From contig VCMS01000406.1 of assembly GCA_022539475.1 (NCBI GenBank), forward strand, positions 47,428 through 86,537: a stretch of DNA of 39,110 nt, given 5' to 3'. The position numbers and the translations under genes were made by a program. This DNA is from Gracilaria domingensis. Lineage: Eukaryota; Rhodophyta; Florideophyceae; Gracilariales; Gracilariaceae. Of this stretch, positions 1-10,603 are shown in pieces (position 1 is the first letter of the stretch; the number at the start of each line of letters is the position of its first letter). The notes beneath the pieces were generated by a model. That model saw only the letters and a list, made by a program, of their open reading frames with translations. It did not search any database and had not been told where the DNA came from.

Positions 1-181
1 GTACGAAAAGATTGCAACGGAAAGACTGCACGGAGAATACAGTCCGTGAGGATACGGTGAGTGTCCGCTTTTATGGGAGGGCGTCAACTTAATTAGGCGG
101 ACAATGAAGCGTACCTCTTCCTCTCCCCGGCACTCTACTTCGTAGCGAGTGCAGCGGAGAAAGGATACGACGGAGCGCCGC

Positions 182-262
182 TCGTGATCCGTGCCATCCA
201 CATCCTCGCGTTCTACTCCGCCGAGTAGAACGCAGAGAGATGTGGATGGCAACGGATCACGA
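182..262. repeat. Subterminal hairpin, left arm
   Basis: A long imperfect palindrome. The outer arms TCGTGATCCG... and ...CGGATCACGA pair with one extra base, and the inner arms GCGTTCTACTC (208-218) and GAGTAGAACGC (223-233) pair perfectly around a four-base loop. The right arm has a different hairpin at the equivalent subterminal place (18021-18082). This suggests that strong foldback near the outer end is a property of the element. Confidence 0.75.
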
Positions 263-603
263 CCCTGTAACGATAGTCGACGGCAGGTAGCGCGGCGCGG
301 CGCGGCGGAGAAAGAGATTTATTTTTTCTGTGCGGAGGATTGGACAGGAGTGTACAGCGTAACAACGTCTGCGCGAAACTCTCAGGTTTATAACCAGTGT
401 AATAATACGAGAAGTACACCCTTGTGTTAGTCGACGGTGTTACCTACTTCCTTTTTGAAAAGAAAGTCACGTGATGTTAACTCAAAATTTATTCTCCATT
501 CTCCAGCTTGACGTCGCATCTTGACTGTCGCGCTGACCTCCTTCCCCTCCAAGACCTTCTTTTGCCGTCTTTGTCGTCGTTACTCCTTCATTTCTTCTTC
601 CCG

Positions 604-1720
604 ATGATCTTACTACTAAAATAAGAAAGCGTGGTGCCGTTCCGTTACTCGCCGAGAGTGCTATCTCTTCAACAGCATGTTAACCGTTGCCCGTTTCGTC
701 TGAAAGCAGCGCTGGAAGATGAAAATAGGCGGCCCATTCGGAGAAGCAAGCGTCTCAAGCTTTCCGCGCCCGCGCCCGCATCTTCCGAAACGGTCACTGC
801 CCTTGTCGCCTTCCCGAGCCTCCGGTGTCCGAGGACATCGTCGACCCCACTCCGTGCGCCCCTCTCATTCCGGACACTTCGCATTGTGTTTCTCCTTCCC
901 CGGGTCCCGCGGCATTAGAGCGAGAACACGGAAGCAGTCCACGCCCAGTGCCTTCTGAGGAGGCCCTCGGTGATTTGCATATGGATTATCTCACGGTTTG
1001 TCTGGCTTCAGTAGCTTCCAACCTTGGTCATCGTGAAGCAGACGAGCTAATTGGGCTACTTCGGGACCCGCGATTCTCGCAAAAGCGATTCAACGAGACC
1101 ATAACAAGTTCTAAGCGCTGTACAGAACTGAAGAACGCCATTTTCGAACGATACGCCTCAAAAGACGGTTTCAATCGAAGAACTGTCTCGCCAGAAGGAT
1201 GTAAGTTCAGCGCCACCCTCTACACGAGAGACCCCCGTTCAGACACTTGTGAAACAGCTCCAGTTGGCTAACAACGAAAACACATTCTTCCACCCTATAC
1301 CTCAGACCCACTCCACGAAAAATATCTCACCCCATGTCCGGCTCTCTCGCAAGAGACGCCACCTCGAAACTTAAGGAAATGGTCATGGGCTCTTTGGATA
1401 GTAGAATAGTGTGGTACTCCCAAGAAATAAGTTACAGTGAATCTTTCGTAGGTATTCTGCATGTATACACCGATAAGTCTTCAACAACTCTAAAGCAAAC
1501 ATCGGTTACCGCCTGTACTCTTCACCTCATATTTCTCAACTTCTCCGACGAGCTACGCCGTAAGCGCATCCGTGATGACCTCACAGTAGTGGCATACTTT
1601 CCTACAACACTGGTAACAGGTTTTCTCATCTGAAGCAGACGCAATGCCATTCGTTTCTAGCAAGTCTCTACGCGATTCCAGGACGCACATCCTTCAAGAA
1701 TCTCTTCGTCAAGTCCTGTA
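604..1720 (+). pseudogene. Broken Plavaka-like transposase N-terminal region (left copy)
   Basis: This is the left-arm counterpart of the open frame at 16482-17654. The same protein is spread over three reading frames: about 631-830 (zinc-finger and RSKRLKLS region), 825-1271 (SEDIVDPTPC to TLYTRD) and 1334-1633 (SLARDATSK to VVAYFP). The equivalent of the right copy's ATG region at 604 is damaged and is followed by a stop. At least three frameshifts make it a pseudogene. Beyond 1633, fragments such as ILQESLRQVL, then FIGEDAVYRVCHP and CHRC (about 1740-1900) continue the similarity past the point where the right copy's frame ends. This supports a longer ancestral transposase. Confidence 0.7.
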
Positions 1721-1876
1721 GCAAATTATACATCTAATGCAGAAAGGTTTTCAGTTCATCGGCGAAGACGCAGTATATCGAGTGTGCCATCCTCAGCAAG
1801 TTTTTGTGCCGATATTCTGAGGCTAAGTACATTCTGTCTACTCTTCATAGGAGCCAACGGAAAGCCCTTGTCATAG

Positions 1877-2960
1877 ATGCAAAGCCCCTCCTCATCTTTA
1901 GGCGGTAATGTTCTTACGTCATTCACTGGACTCTCCCAAAACCACACTAAAAGCGTCAGAAAGACATACTCAGTTATTCTCGAATATGCAAAGAAAGGCG
2001 AAGGAGAAACAAACTTACGTCGTACACGGGAGACGAGATCCAAGTCGGATATTTTCATGCGTTCCAATTCCATATCTCTCATTCTCTCGTCCATCAAAAT
2101 CGCCTTGACCGTAAGATTCATCCAGGGTTATTTCTATGCAGTCTGTTCGAAACAAGGAGAGCTCGCTTCGAACAGTTACGCAACTTGCATCTCGGCATAT
2201 TGAAACTGATTAATATTCCAGAAATCGAGAGACTGTAGTCAGAGACCCTAAGCACTGCAATAGAATCATCATGTTTCTATTGCAGTGCTTAGAGCGGATG
2301 ATCCGCGTCACGTTCATTTCGAACGATACGTACTCAAATCCAGAACTTTACAAACGCAAATCTATCTTCCATGCAATGCAACTTTTCTGTCAGAAGTTTG
2401 CCTTTAGATTTGTCCACGACGAAGAAAGGCAGGTTACTGAATGGAACCTTCACCAAGGCAGATCTCCTTTGAATGATGGAGGCCAAAGCATACAAAGACA
2501 TTGACATATTTTTCCTTTTATGATGGAATTCTTTGAAATCTGATGGGGAGCGCAGGACACGGCCCCAATCAGAAAAATTTTCTCTCAGTACTCGGACGTT
2601 GCTTGGAATAATTATAGGTGCATTAGTGGGCCATTATGTAATGAAAGCTCTATTTCGTCTCTTCGTGGCAGATTGAAGCCTCCAAATGCTGCTCGACAAC
2701 GTAGTCGGCAGCAATTCATAGCTCTGGAAGTGGAACTCTGAAGTTTTATAACGGCTCTTAACAGAAGAAGAACTAACACCTTTGGCAGCATTTTACGGTA
2801 TCTCCACAACACGCCGATTTATATCTTCTCTTGTATTGTTGCTGACAGGCCTTGTTACCGAGAGGCGAAGCGATAGGAGTTCAATATTGGAACTATTGTC
2901 ATGTGCTACAAGCCCAAGCATGCCGGGCTGAAGGGTTTCATAACTACCATATGTTTTGCT
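1877..2960 (+). pseudogene. Decayed coding sequence downstream of the transposase-like gene (left arm)
   Basis: Several short open stretches keep protein-like composition and are conserved with the right arm (14980-16240, minus). Examples are the stretch around 1908-2108, an 81-residue stretch ending at 2504 with the segment VHDEERQVTEWNLH, and a stretch near 2755-2930 reading LLTEEELTPLAAFYG. None is intact, and frames are separated by stops and shifts. They may be the remaining part of the transposase or a second element protein. No family was recognised for this part, so its assignment rests on position and on conservation between the arms. Confidence 0.4.
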
Positions 2961-2969
2961 TTCAACTAC

Positions 2970-3780
2970 CACTCTGGTTGCGTTTTTCTTCCATAGATTT
3001 TTATACTGAATGAATTTAGCATATAGGAGCTGCTACAGCCCCCGTTCTCTAAACCTGTGAGGATCATGTAGTAGTTAGCTGATCAAAACTCCATTTGGTT
3101 CTTTTAGTGTTCCGCAGAGAAATCCACTACCACTATAATTCAGGGATTCTATGATCGTTGAAGGCCTTCTTTGCTGTTTACCAGCCCGTCAGAACGAACC
3201 AATTAAATTTCGATATTAGCGTAAAAAGCCAGAGCCGATGGGCTCATGCTAGACGATATTACCTCATCTACATCATCGGTGAATTTGTATCTTCACCGAA
3301 AACAAGAGTGGCGAGTATTTTAAGTAGCTACCTACTGTCATCACTCTGTTTGTCTGCAGCTCATCCCGGCGCATTACCACTTTCGTGCGTGAGAGTGTTG
3401 AGGCGCTTTCGTAGTTCGTCACCGTGCTGCTCTGAGCAGTGTAAATAGTGTAGTTTGTCAATAAGTACACAACTTGTAGCAAACACATGGTCGTGAGTTT
3501 TTTTACTAGATGAGCATCATTTGGATACGAAAACTAGTTGAGTCTTGTCTAATGAATGTATATTGTGCTTGCAACAAAAAAACTGTGAGTAATGCATCAA
3601 ACTGTGTTTTGGGAGGTTTGGAAACGCTGCAAAACGGTTTAAAAATTTGTCTGTGAACAGGTGGTTGTAGTGGATTTAGACTTATGCGAGTAATCACTGC
3701 GCTCTCGAATTGTGCTTTTTAAGAGCTTATAATACTCGAGATATACTCTCATTGATGTATAGCCGGCGTTGTATATACAG
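2970..3780. other. Arm stretch without a recognisable gene (left)
   Basis: AT-rich sequence with only short chance ORFs. It is conserved in mirrored form in the right arm (about 14520-15290), including blocks that surround the phrase CCTCCCAAAACAC. No domain, RNA gene or promoter could be identified. Confidence 0.5.
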
Positions 3781-3904
3781 CTCTTTTACCTCCCGCCAAT
3801 CCACGTGGCCAGCAGCGTTCACGTGTTGGCGGGCAGGTGCACCGTAATGAGTGCGGGAAGTGTGGAGGAAGGTGTTTTGGGAGGTCTCTGCATGGTGCCA
3901 AAAT

Positions 3905-4225
3905 ATGGCCAGAACGTGCGCGTGGGCGTGGGGGGGGGGTCGGTTGGGTTAGGGTGGCTACCCTAACACAACCGGACCCCCCCGTCCGCGGGCACGTTTT
4001 GGCCGGTTTTCTAAAAAATGTGCTTTTTCATGCCTGCGGGCGGGGGGGGTCGGTCGTGTTAGGGTAGGTACCCTAACACGACCGGACCCCCCCGCCCGCG
4101 GGCACGTTTTGGCCGATTTTTTGAAAAATGTACGATTTTATGCCCGCGGGCGGGGGGTCCGGTCGTGTTAGGGTACCTACCCTAACACGACCGACCCCAT
4201 CCACCCGCGGGCACGTTTTCGCCTC
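3905..4225. repeat. Array of three GC-rich palindromes (left inner end)
   Basis: Three palindromic units are centred near 3957, 4067 and 4176, so the period is about 110 bp. Each has G-rich then C-rich flanks (GGGCGGGGGG / CCCCCCGCCC) around a core with GTTAGGGTA and TACCCTAAC facing each other, and the units are joined by A/T-rich spacers containing TTTTGGCCG. Folding would give long hairpins, and the G runs could form quadruplexes. The array is adjacent to the inner boundary of the arm. Confidence 0.85.
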
Positions 4226-4288
4226 ATTCTGGTAGCGTCCACAGACCTCCTAAAACACACACCGCACGCAACGCCAGCCAAAACGTAG

Positions 4289-4690
4289 CGCATGCTGTTC
4301 GAGCTGAAGCGCCTCGCTGACGCGCGCGAGGGCGCGCATTCCCGTGCGCGGCGCACTCCGCGCGCGGCTGTCTCGCGCCGCAGAGCTGTGCGTCGTCGAT
4401 GTGACGTGGCGCGCGACGCCTTCCAATGTGCGCATGTTGCGCGCTTCAGTCATTTTATGCGCGCTGTACGTGCAGTACAATTGCACTAGGCTCCTTCGCG
4501 CTCCACCCCCGCGTGCACTTCCGCGTGGGGATCGCTGCCGTTGCCCGTCATCACTGGCACCCTGCCATACCGCCCGTAAACCACGCCCTCCGTTCGCTCA
4601 CGGACCTCGCTTCCAGCCTCCCGAACTTTCGCGCGCGCCACTCGTTCACCGTCGCCGCCATCCCGCCGTGAGTCGTCGTCGACGCCGCGT
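4289..4690. other. GC-rich start of the core, no gene assigned
   Basis: A very GC-rich segment with long overlapping open frames in several phases, a composition effect. Nothing recognisable was found. It could include the promoter or 5' end of the lectin pseudogene that follows. Confidence 0.4.
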
Positions 4691-6266
4691 CTCGCGCCGA
4701 TTTGCGTGCTGCTACTGCTGGCTGCCAGAGCCCTCGCGTTGCCGTCGCTGCTGTAGTGACAGCAGCAAAACCCGCAGCTATTCCAGTTTCTCTACCTGGG
4801 CGCGGGAGGCCCGGACCTCTTCTTTCGGCACCCGAACGAGGCCCATCGCCGCCGGTGACCCCGTCTCCGACGGGTTTCAGCTGGGCACGACCATGATCAC
4901 GCGCAGCCGCACCGGTCGCGACGTGGTCCTCCTCATGTCGGCGAGCCAGTCAAATTAAGCGCTGTTCTACAACGACATTGCCACCGATACGCAAAACTTC
5001 AACGGCTACTTCGACGTGGAGTTAGATACCGTGCGCGATTCGCATGACCCTGCCAATGGTATGGACTTCTTCTTTTTGTGGGACCGCCCGAGGTTAGGCT
5101 ATGCCATGGGTATTGCGCATATATTTGTGGGGCTTGGCATCATTATCGACACCTTTTCCAACTCTCGAACGCGAAATGTGGCCCATATGTACGTTTATGT
5201 GTCGGACGGAACCAAGCAATGAAAGCCTGACACCGATGGCGCGGATACCAAGCTTTTCGAGGGCTGCTCGCTTGAGATGAACCACCCAATTCGCGTGTAA
5301 GTCCAGCTGCTCGGTGGCAATCTTCACGTGGGCGTCGCTATGAACCCACGCGCCCCACAACGCTGGCATACGTGCTTCAAGGTTTGGGGTGTGCAGCTGC
5401 CATTCTCTGGTGGTGGCTTCCTCGCACTACCTGCTGAGACCGGCCATTTCTTTGCCAATCATGAGGTCCATGACGCCGTCTTAATTCATGAATCCGCTCA
5501 GGTTGCCCACACTTATCGATCCGACTACTATTCGCAGCAGTATGGCGCCGGTTCTGCTTCCGGAACTACGGACCGACCACCGTGGTCAGTGACAGCAACA
5601 ACAGCGGAAACAGCATCAACAACAGCAGCAGATCGATAATTCGCGCGGCTACGTGCCGCCGGCTTTCAATGGTAGCTCCAGTGGTGTAGCAATGACAGCA
5701 CCGCCCCTGCTCCGCCTCCGCATCGCACCGATCTGAACCCTACCGCGCGCATGCACCGCAGAGAGGACGCCACCTCGTCGATCTCAGGCTCTTCAGACCT
5801 GCAGGTGTACGAGGTGTACAACTCTATGACGTCCATTTTCAAGGGCCTCGGCGACGAGAATGCGCAAGAAAGAAAGCTTCGACTGGAGGGTGTGCGCCAA
5901 ATCATTGCGCAACTCATTCGCGAGATGGAGAAACAAAAGGGCGACATGTGGCAGTTGGTGGCCGTTTTGAAACCTCTTAAGGCTACTGCAGGCGACTTGT
6001 CGCGTGCTTCGGGCAGGTTTTCTAGCCAGTTGCAAGGCCTTCATAACTCGCGGCGTGCGCTTAAGTAGAAGACGCATAACATTTCTGATTCGCATGATGA
6101 TCTGAACGAGGAGTTGGTGGATCATCACGAGAGCATCACCGAGCAGTCTCCTGGCGGAAGTGGTACCCTTATCATGTTCGTAATCATTCAAGCGCTTTTG
6201 AGAGTTGGCGTATACCATGTCAATAAGATGTCGTTGGCCGTGCGGAAAGTGCATCGAATGGTCTAA
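4690..6266 (+). pseudogene. L-type (ERGIC-53/VIP36-like) cargo lectin pseudogene
   Basis: Intact members are type I membrane proteins that carry glycoproteins between ER and Golgi. A signal-peptide-like stretch (ICVLLLLAARALALP, 4700-4744) sits in another frame. From about 4860 one frame runs to 6266. It contains a legume-lectin-like domain (FNGYFDVELD, GLGIIIDTFSNSRTRN, then LFEGCSLEMN, WHTCFKVWGVQLPF and ALPAETGHFFANHE), a probable coiled coil (5800-6060) and a C-terminal membrane segment (TLIMFVIIQALLRVGVY, about 6165-6215) followed by a short basic tail. This is the family's domain order. In-frame stops occur at 4956-4958, 5220-5222, 5297-5302, 5637-5639, about 5673 and 6066-6068, so it is a pseudogene. 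No introns are visible. The family call is from recalled motifs; the stop positions are read directly. Confidence 0.75.
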
Positions 6267-6770
6267 CACCACGAGAAAATCTTACTGCCAGCCTTTGGGC
6301 GACATCATTGGCACGTCGAGGGAAACAAGATTATCCTGAAAAGCCGTCACTGATGCACTCTATCGTCGTCATCAGAATGTGGTCGCCGGTTCCGAGTTCA
6401 GACCATTAGCTTTCTGTTCTTCTTTTATACACATGCACCCCGGGTGATGATGCAGAGTTAACGCGCTTTCATTCGGCATGAACAGATGGAACACATGCGT
6501 CTGGTGCTCACCCAAGGTCTCAAGCACAGCATCCCCCAACGAGTAACTACCGACGCGTACACCGCACGCATGTAAAGGCGATTACAACTAGCTTCAGTTG
6601 CGTTCAAAGCTTACTTGGATTACCTAGAATGAGCTAAAAGGGACCGCGCTTCCAAGTGAGTGGCGCGCGATTGAGTTATTCATAGTCGTTGGACGGTCAC
6701 CAGGTAGATACGTAAACACACAGATTAGCCGAACCTCTTTGCCTAACTGCCTAAGCTCTACTTTTCAACC
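6267..6770. other. Intergenic stretch between convergent pseudogenes
   Basis: About 500 bases between the 3' ends of the lectin and Ecm29 pseudogenes, which converge here. No ORF of note, hairpin or repeat was seen. It presumably holds their former 3' untranslated regions. Confidence 0.4.
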
Positions 6771-9700
6771 TCAAAAGCCCCAGCCTAAACTATGATCACG
6801 AAATGCCAACGCCGTGCATAGTTTAATTGCAACGGATCGCACCCAAGGCTCGGAATCTTCGTTCCGAGACCTCTGGATCGCAATTAGCGTGTCCTCTACA
6901 ATCACACCCTTCATTGCCGTAGAATCCTTGGAAACGTTGACCAAGTGATCAAGAATTGTTAACCCACTATTTCTTAGCACTTTATACTTGGGTTCGTGAA
7001 TGCCGTTTTTGCTGAGGTTTACTAATCGTTTAATCAATGCCTCAGTGCGCTCCAGGGAGTTTCTAAATTGCAGTTCATGTTTGGAGAAACGTTCGGACAA
7101 CTTCTCAATGGCTTGAAGTACAGTTAGTCGAATGTCCCAATCGTTCTGCATCAGTTCTTCAAACACACACAGCAAATTAAGTACGTGTTCTTCTAGCTTC
7201 TCAACGCCCGCCACCCCTGTGATTGAAGATTGCAGGCACTGAATCGCTGCTTTGCACAATAGCTTTTGCGACTTTCGCGCTTTGTTCCAAGCATCAACAG
7301 CATCTGCATCAGACCCAGTTTCCCACACCATCTGTGACACATTTGGTACGCTAGCGTTTACATCCGACGAGTTTGGAGACACGAGCTCTGACAAGTGATC
7401 CCTGACTTTCTCGTACATGCAAACGGTTTCTCGGGTGTTAACCAGCACCTTCCTCGCCGCATCAATTGCTGCAATTCGATAATCCTTCTTCCCTCGATCA
7501 GATTCGGACAGCACAGGCTGCACAACAGCTACGCTCCCTCCGCACGACTCCCACAAAGATGCGCTTGAACAGAAATCTGCCAAAGACCCAATGGCCTCAA
7601 TTGCAACATGCTGTCCTTTCCAAATATGACCTGGAAGCACCGCTAACAACGTTTTTGTGCTTCGCGACATGTACTGTACATCGACAATGTCATTTGAAGC
7701 GTTCGTGAGGTCCCCTAGCGTGGCTGCGGCGTTCCTTTTCACGCGGTACTGAGCAGAAGTAGATAGCCGTTGCTCACATATTTCAACAATCGCCTTTGCG
7801 TACAAACGAAGCCCGGCCTGAGTACTTGGCGCACCTTTATTCCAGGCGTCTTTCCAGTTCTTGCTGTCATCTCCTACGTCGTCGTCTGTTTCAGGGCGCC
7901 CCATGTATGCGAAGGGCCGTATAGAGCTTGCGTGCTGCTGGGTCGTATCGGGCGCCATCCGACACAACCCAGCAGCGAGAGACGAGGCAAGCGCGCGATC
8001 CCGAGGATACTCCGATGTGGCCTTCTTGCTAATTTTGTTTGCAATACTTTGCAACTTCATCGACGCGGCACAACTTTGAACCTCTGCCAGCGGCCTTGCA
8101 CCATGCCTTTCGAAGCATTGCGTTGCGCTCCATGCCCGCAGCGCTTGCCGCTGAAAACTGCAGCTTTGCAGCATATGTTTCCATGCCCACTGCTCTGGAT
8201 TGCAGAACGCTCGACATCAACCTTGCCGTCGCTGCACGCGTAGGAATTCCCACTCCTACGCGAGCCAATCGTGCCAGATTCGGAACCACCTCCGCCGCGA
8301 TTGTCTCGTCAACTTGCCCTATGAGCCTTTCAATCGACTCGATCAAAGAGGACGAGGACATACTCGATGCAGTGACCAGAGCGTTTTGCAGCTCCTCCGG
8401 TGAGGCTACATGATACTCCGCGTAGTTTAAGATTTGCGGCTCGAGCTCTGTCGCAACGTCCAACAGATTCGCGATCAAATCCGGCACAGACGACCGCAAG
8501 GCCGTTCCTCCATGTCGTGTGATCTCGGACAGAGTCTTTGACACGAGCGCTCTCACCTCCTCGGCCCTGTGTGTGAAGGACGTCATAAGCACAGACAGTA
8601 CAACGTCAACGGCTTGAGCCGATTCCTCTTCACCCAAATAGTTTGGATTACGTAGATATATCGAAAGTTCAGAGAGTGCCCTTCCAGTGCCTTGAGCACT
8701 CTTTCGCACACTTTCCTTCATATCATCCATAGCCCTCAGTGTGTAGTACCAGAAATCCTTTAAAGAGTCCTTCACCTCCTCCCATGTGCGGGAGGCAAGA
8801 ACGTCGCGAAGCGCGGCGCACCCCGCTTCTCGCGAACGCCATTGCCGGGAAACGATTGACTTGATGCAGTGGTCCGTCACTGCAAGCAAGTTCGCCTTGA
8901 TCGCCTCGGCCACTGAGCCGTGACCAGAAGCCTTGACCACCGCGGATATAATTGAGCGCATAGCAATGCGAACGCTCTATATCGGGTGATGGCAGTACAC
9001 ATACAAGCGCAGCAAAAGACTCTTCACGTGCAGTCGAAGCTGTTCGGCGGCGATATCATTATTCAAGAGGGAACTGCCAATGCTGCGCGCTTGCGACTGT
9101 TCCAGGTTGACCCATGTCTTGAGCCGGACTACAGAGCTTCTCGTTGGTACCAGAGCGCGCGCCAGCCGTTTTTGATTCCACTTCCACGCCGCTGAACTCG
9201 AGAAACACTCCTTGATTGCCCGGGACGATCACCGCAGCCCGCTCGCCGGCGGTCAGAGACCGGACGAGGTTTCCAACAATATCTTGCTGACCCTTGGGGG
9301 GAAGTATACGATATTGGAGAGCGCGTCGCAGCAGACGGCGACGAGAAGCGCACAAATACATCTCCCAAGGCAGACTGGGGGGCAATGAGCGAGAACAAGT
9401 CTTGCAGCTCATGCCGTAGCGCGCGTGCCACCTGCTCGCCCAGCGAGGGCGCGTTCGAAGCCAGCAGCACCACCGCCAGCGCGGCTGCAGCAGCCGCTGC
9501 TGCGCGGTGCTCAGCGCGGCTCGCAGCGCGTGCAACGCGTCCGCGTCGGCGCGCAACAGCACGTGCAGATTGGCGGCGGGCAGCAGCTGCAACCGGCGTG
9601 CCGGCGCGAGCTGCTGCACTAGGTAGCGCAGCGCAAACAGCAGATATGCTGCCACGGAGCAGCTACGCGGCTAGTGGCGCTCGCAATGCGCTCCGTACAC

Positions 9701-10212
9701 TGCGATAATGGGCGCAAGCGGCGGGGGTGGCTCCCGCGCGCTAGCGCGGCGTGGCGCGCGAGTTTGCGCCGGCGCATCCCGGCAGCGGCGAGTTGCATGA
9801 CGCGTGGGCTGGCGTTGGAGGCGGCGAGGACTTCGATAAGGCGCGCGTGCGTGTCAGCTAAGGAGAAGATGTCTTCAGCCCAGTGTACGGCGGTGGCGCA
9901 CGCCGGCTCTCACAGCGGGCGCGCGTCGAGCATGGCGGGCATGAGCGCGCCCAGCGCGGCGGCGCGAAATGGCGACGAGTCGCGCGTGCTCAGCGACACG
10001 AAAAGCGACAGCGTGACGAGCGCCTACTCGGCGGCGGTGGGCACGGGCGGCGGGGGCGCCAGCGCGCTCGCGCTGGAGGAGAAGCGCGGGGCGGCTGTGG
10101 GGTCGGCCAGCAGCAGCGACGGGATGCGCAGCGCTTGGTAGAACAGCGCGGTGTAGCCGATGGCGCGCAGCGCGTCGCGGAGGAGCGGCGCGCCTTTGGT
10201 GCAGGCACCCAC
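6771..10212 (-). pseudogene. ECM29: Ecm29 proteasome adaptor/scaffold pseudogene (central to C-terminal part)
   Basis: Ecm29 is a HEAT-repeat protein of about 1800 residues that binds the 26S proteasome. Four minus-strand blocks in different frames follow the family's order. 10212-9690 holds HEAT-like helices (RDALRAIGYTALF). 9655-9059 holds LCSPAQDMGQPG, matching the ELC.LA..MGQPDL segment. 8961-8029 holds SRQWRSREAGCAALRDVL, LRAMDDMKESVRKSA and EPQILNYAEYH. 8174-6771 holds the C-terminal part with SKNWKDAWNKGAPSTQAGLRLY. Between 9059 and 8961 a matching stretch is interrupted by a stop and a shift. Frames change near 9660, 9070 and 8100, so it is a pseudogene. The N-terminal half is absent. 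It could extend a little beyond 10212, but the evidence there is weak. No intron-like gaps are needed. Confidence 0.82.
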
Positions 10213-10239
10213 CGCACGCGGCAGCGGACGGCGTAGAGA

Positions 10240-10600
10240 GCGTTGTGACCAGCGCCGGTAGCAGGCGCGCCAGGACGTGAGCTGAGAAGAGTAGCGAAAT
10301 AGAAATAAATGACGTGGAACTGGTCCAAATCATAATTGCGTCGTATGATCTGGGTCCAATGGAGACCATATTTCGTCATCAATATCTCTGCTGCTACATT
10401 TTGTACCAATAACGATCCATAGAATACAATACGGCAAGGCATCCAAATGGCCACTGTACTGTACACGCCCATTATACGGCCAATTAAATCTATTTTGGAA
10501 ATAATTACGGCCACTAATCGGCCATTTATAGCCCGAAATTGATGTTCATATGGGCGAAGTCTTGAAGAGAGCTAAGGAGCACGCATGATGCCCCGTTGGT
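10240..10600. other. Stretch between divergent Ecm29 and LCB2 pseudogenes
   Basis: About 360 bases, markedly less GC-rich than its surroundings, with several copies of CGGCCA/TGGCCA-type words around 10450-10530. The two flanking pseudogenes diverge from here, so it could be a former shared promoter region. No TATA box or other element could be fixed. Confidence 0.3.
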
Positions 10601-10603
10601 TGG

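Larger units (their letters stand above)
1..4288 (+). repeat. Left arm of the large inverted repeat
   Basis: Matches the reverse complement of 13908-18226. Similarity ends just after CCAGCCAAAACGTA near 4287, beyond which the GC-rich core begins. It contains, from outside inward: an 80-base hairpin (182-262), the broken transposase-like gene (about 604-1720), further decayed coding sequence to about 2960, an AT-rich stretch with no gene (about 2970-3780), and three palindrome units (3905-4225). Several frame-breaking differences relative to the right arm show that this copy is the more decayed one. Confidence 0.8.

Noticed and set aside
3941..4190. TTAGGG/CCCTAA words as a telomere fusion or interstitial telomere
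   Set aside because: Each unit has a single TTAGGG facing a single CCCTAA, not tandem telomere repeats. The words are part of longer palindromes.
9674..10236. Long plus-strand ORFs (for example 9674-10141) as genes
   Set aside because: They are shadows in GC-rich DNA. The minus strand carries the Ecm29-like sequence there.
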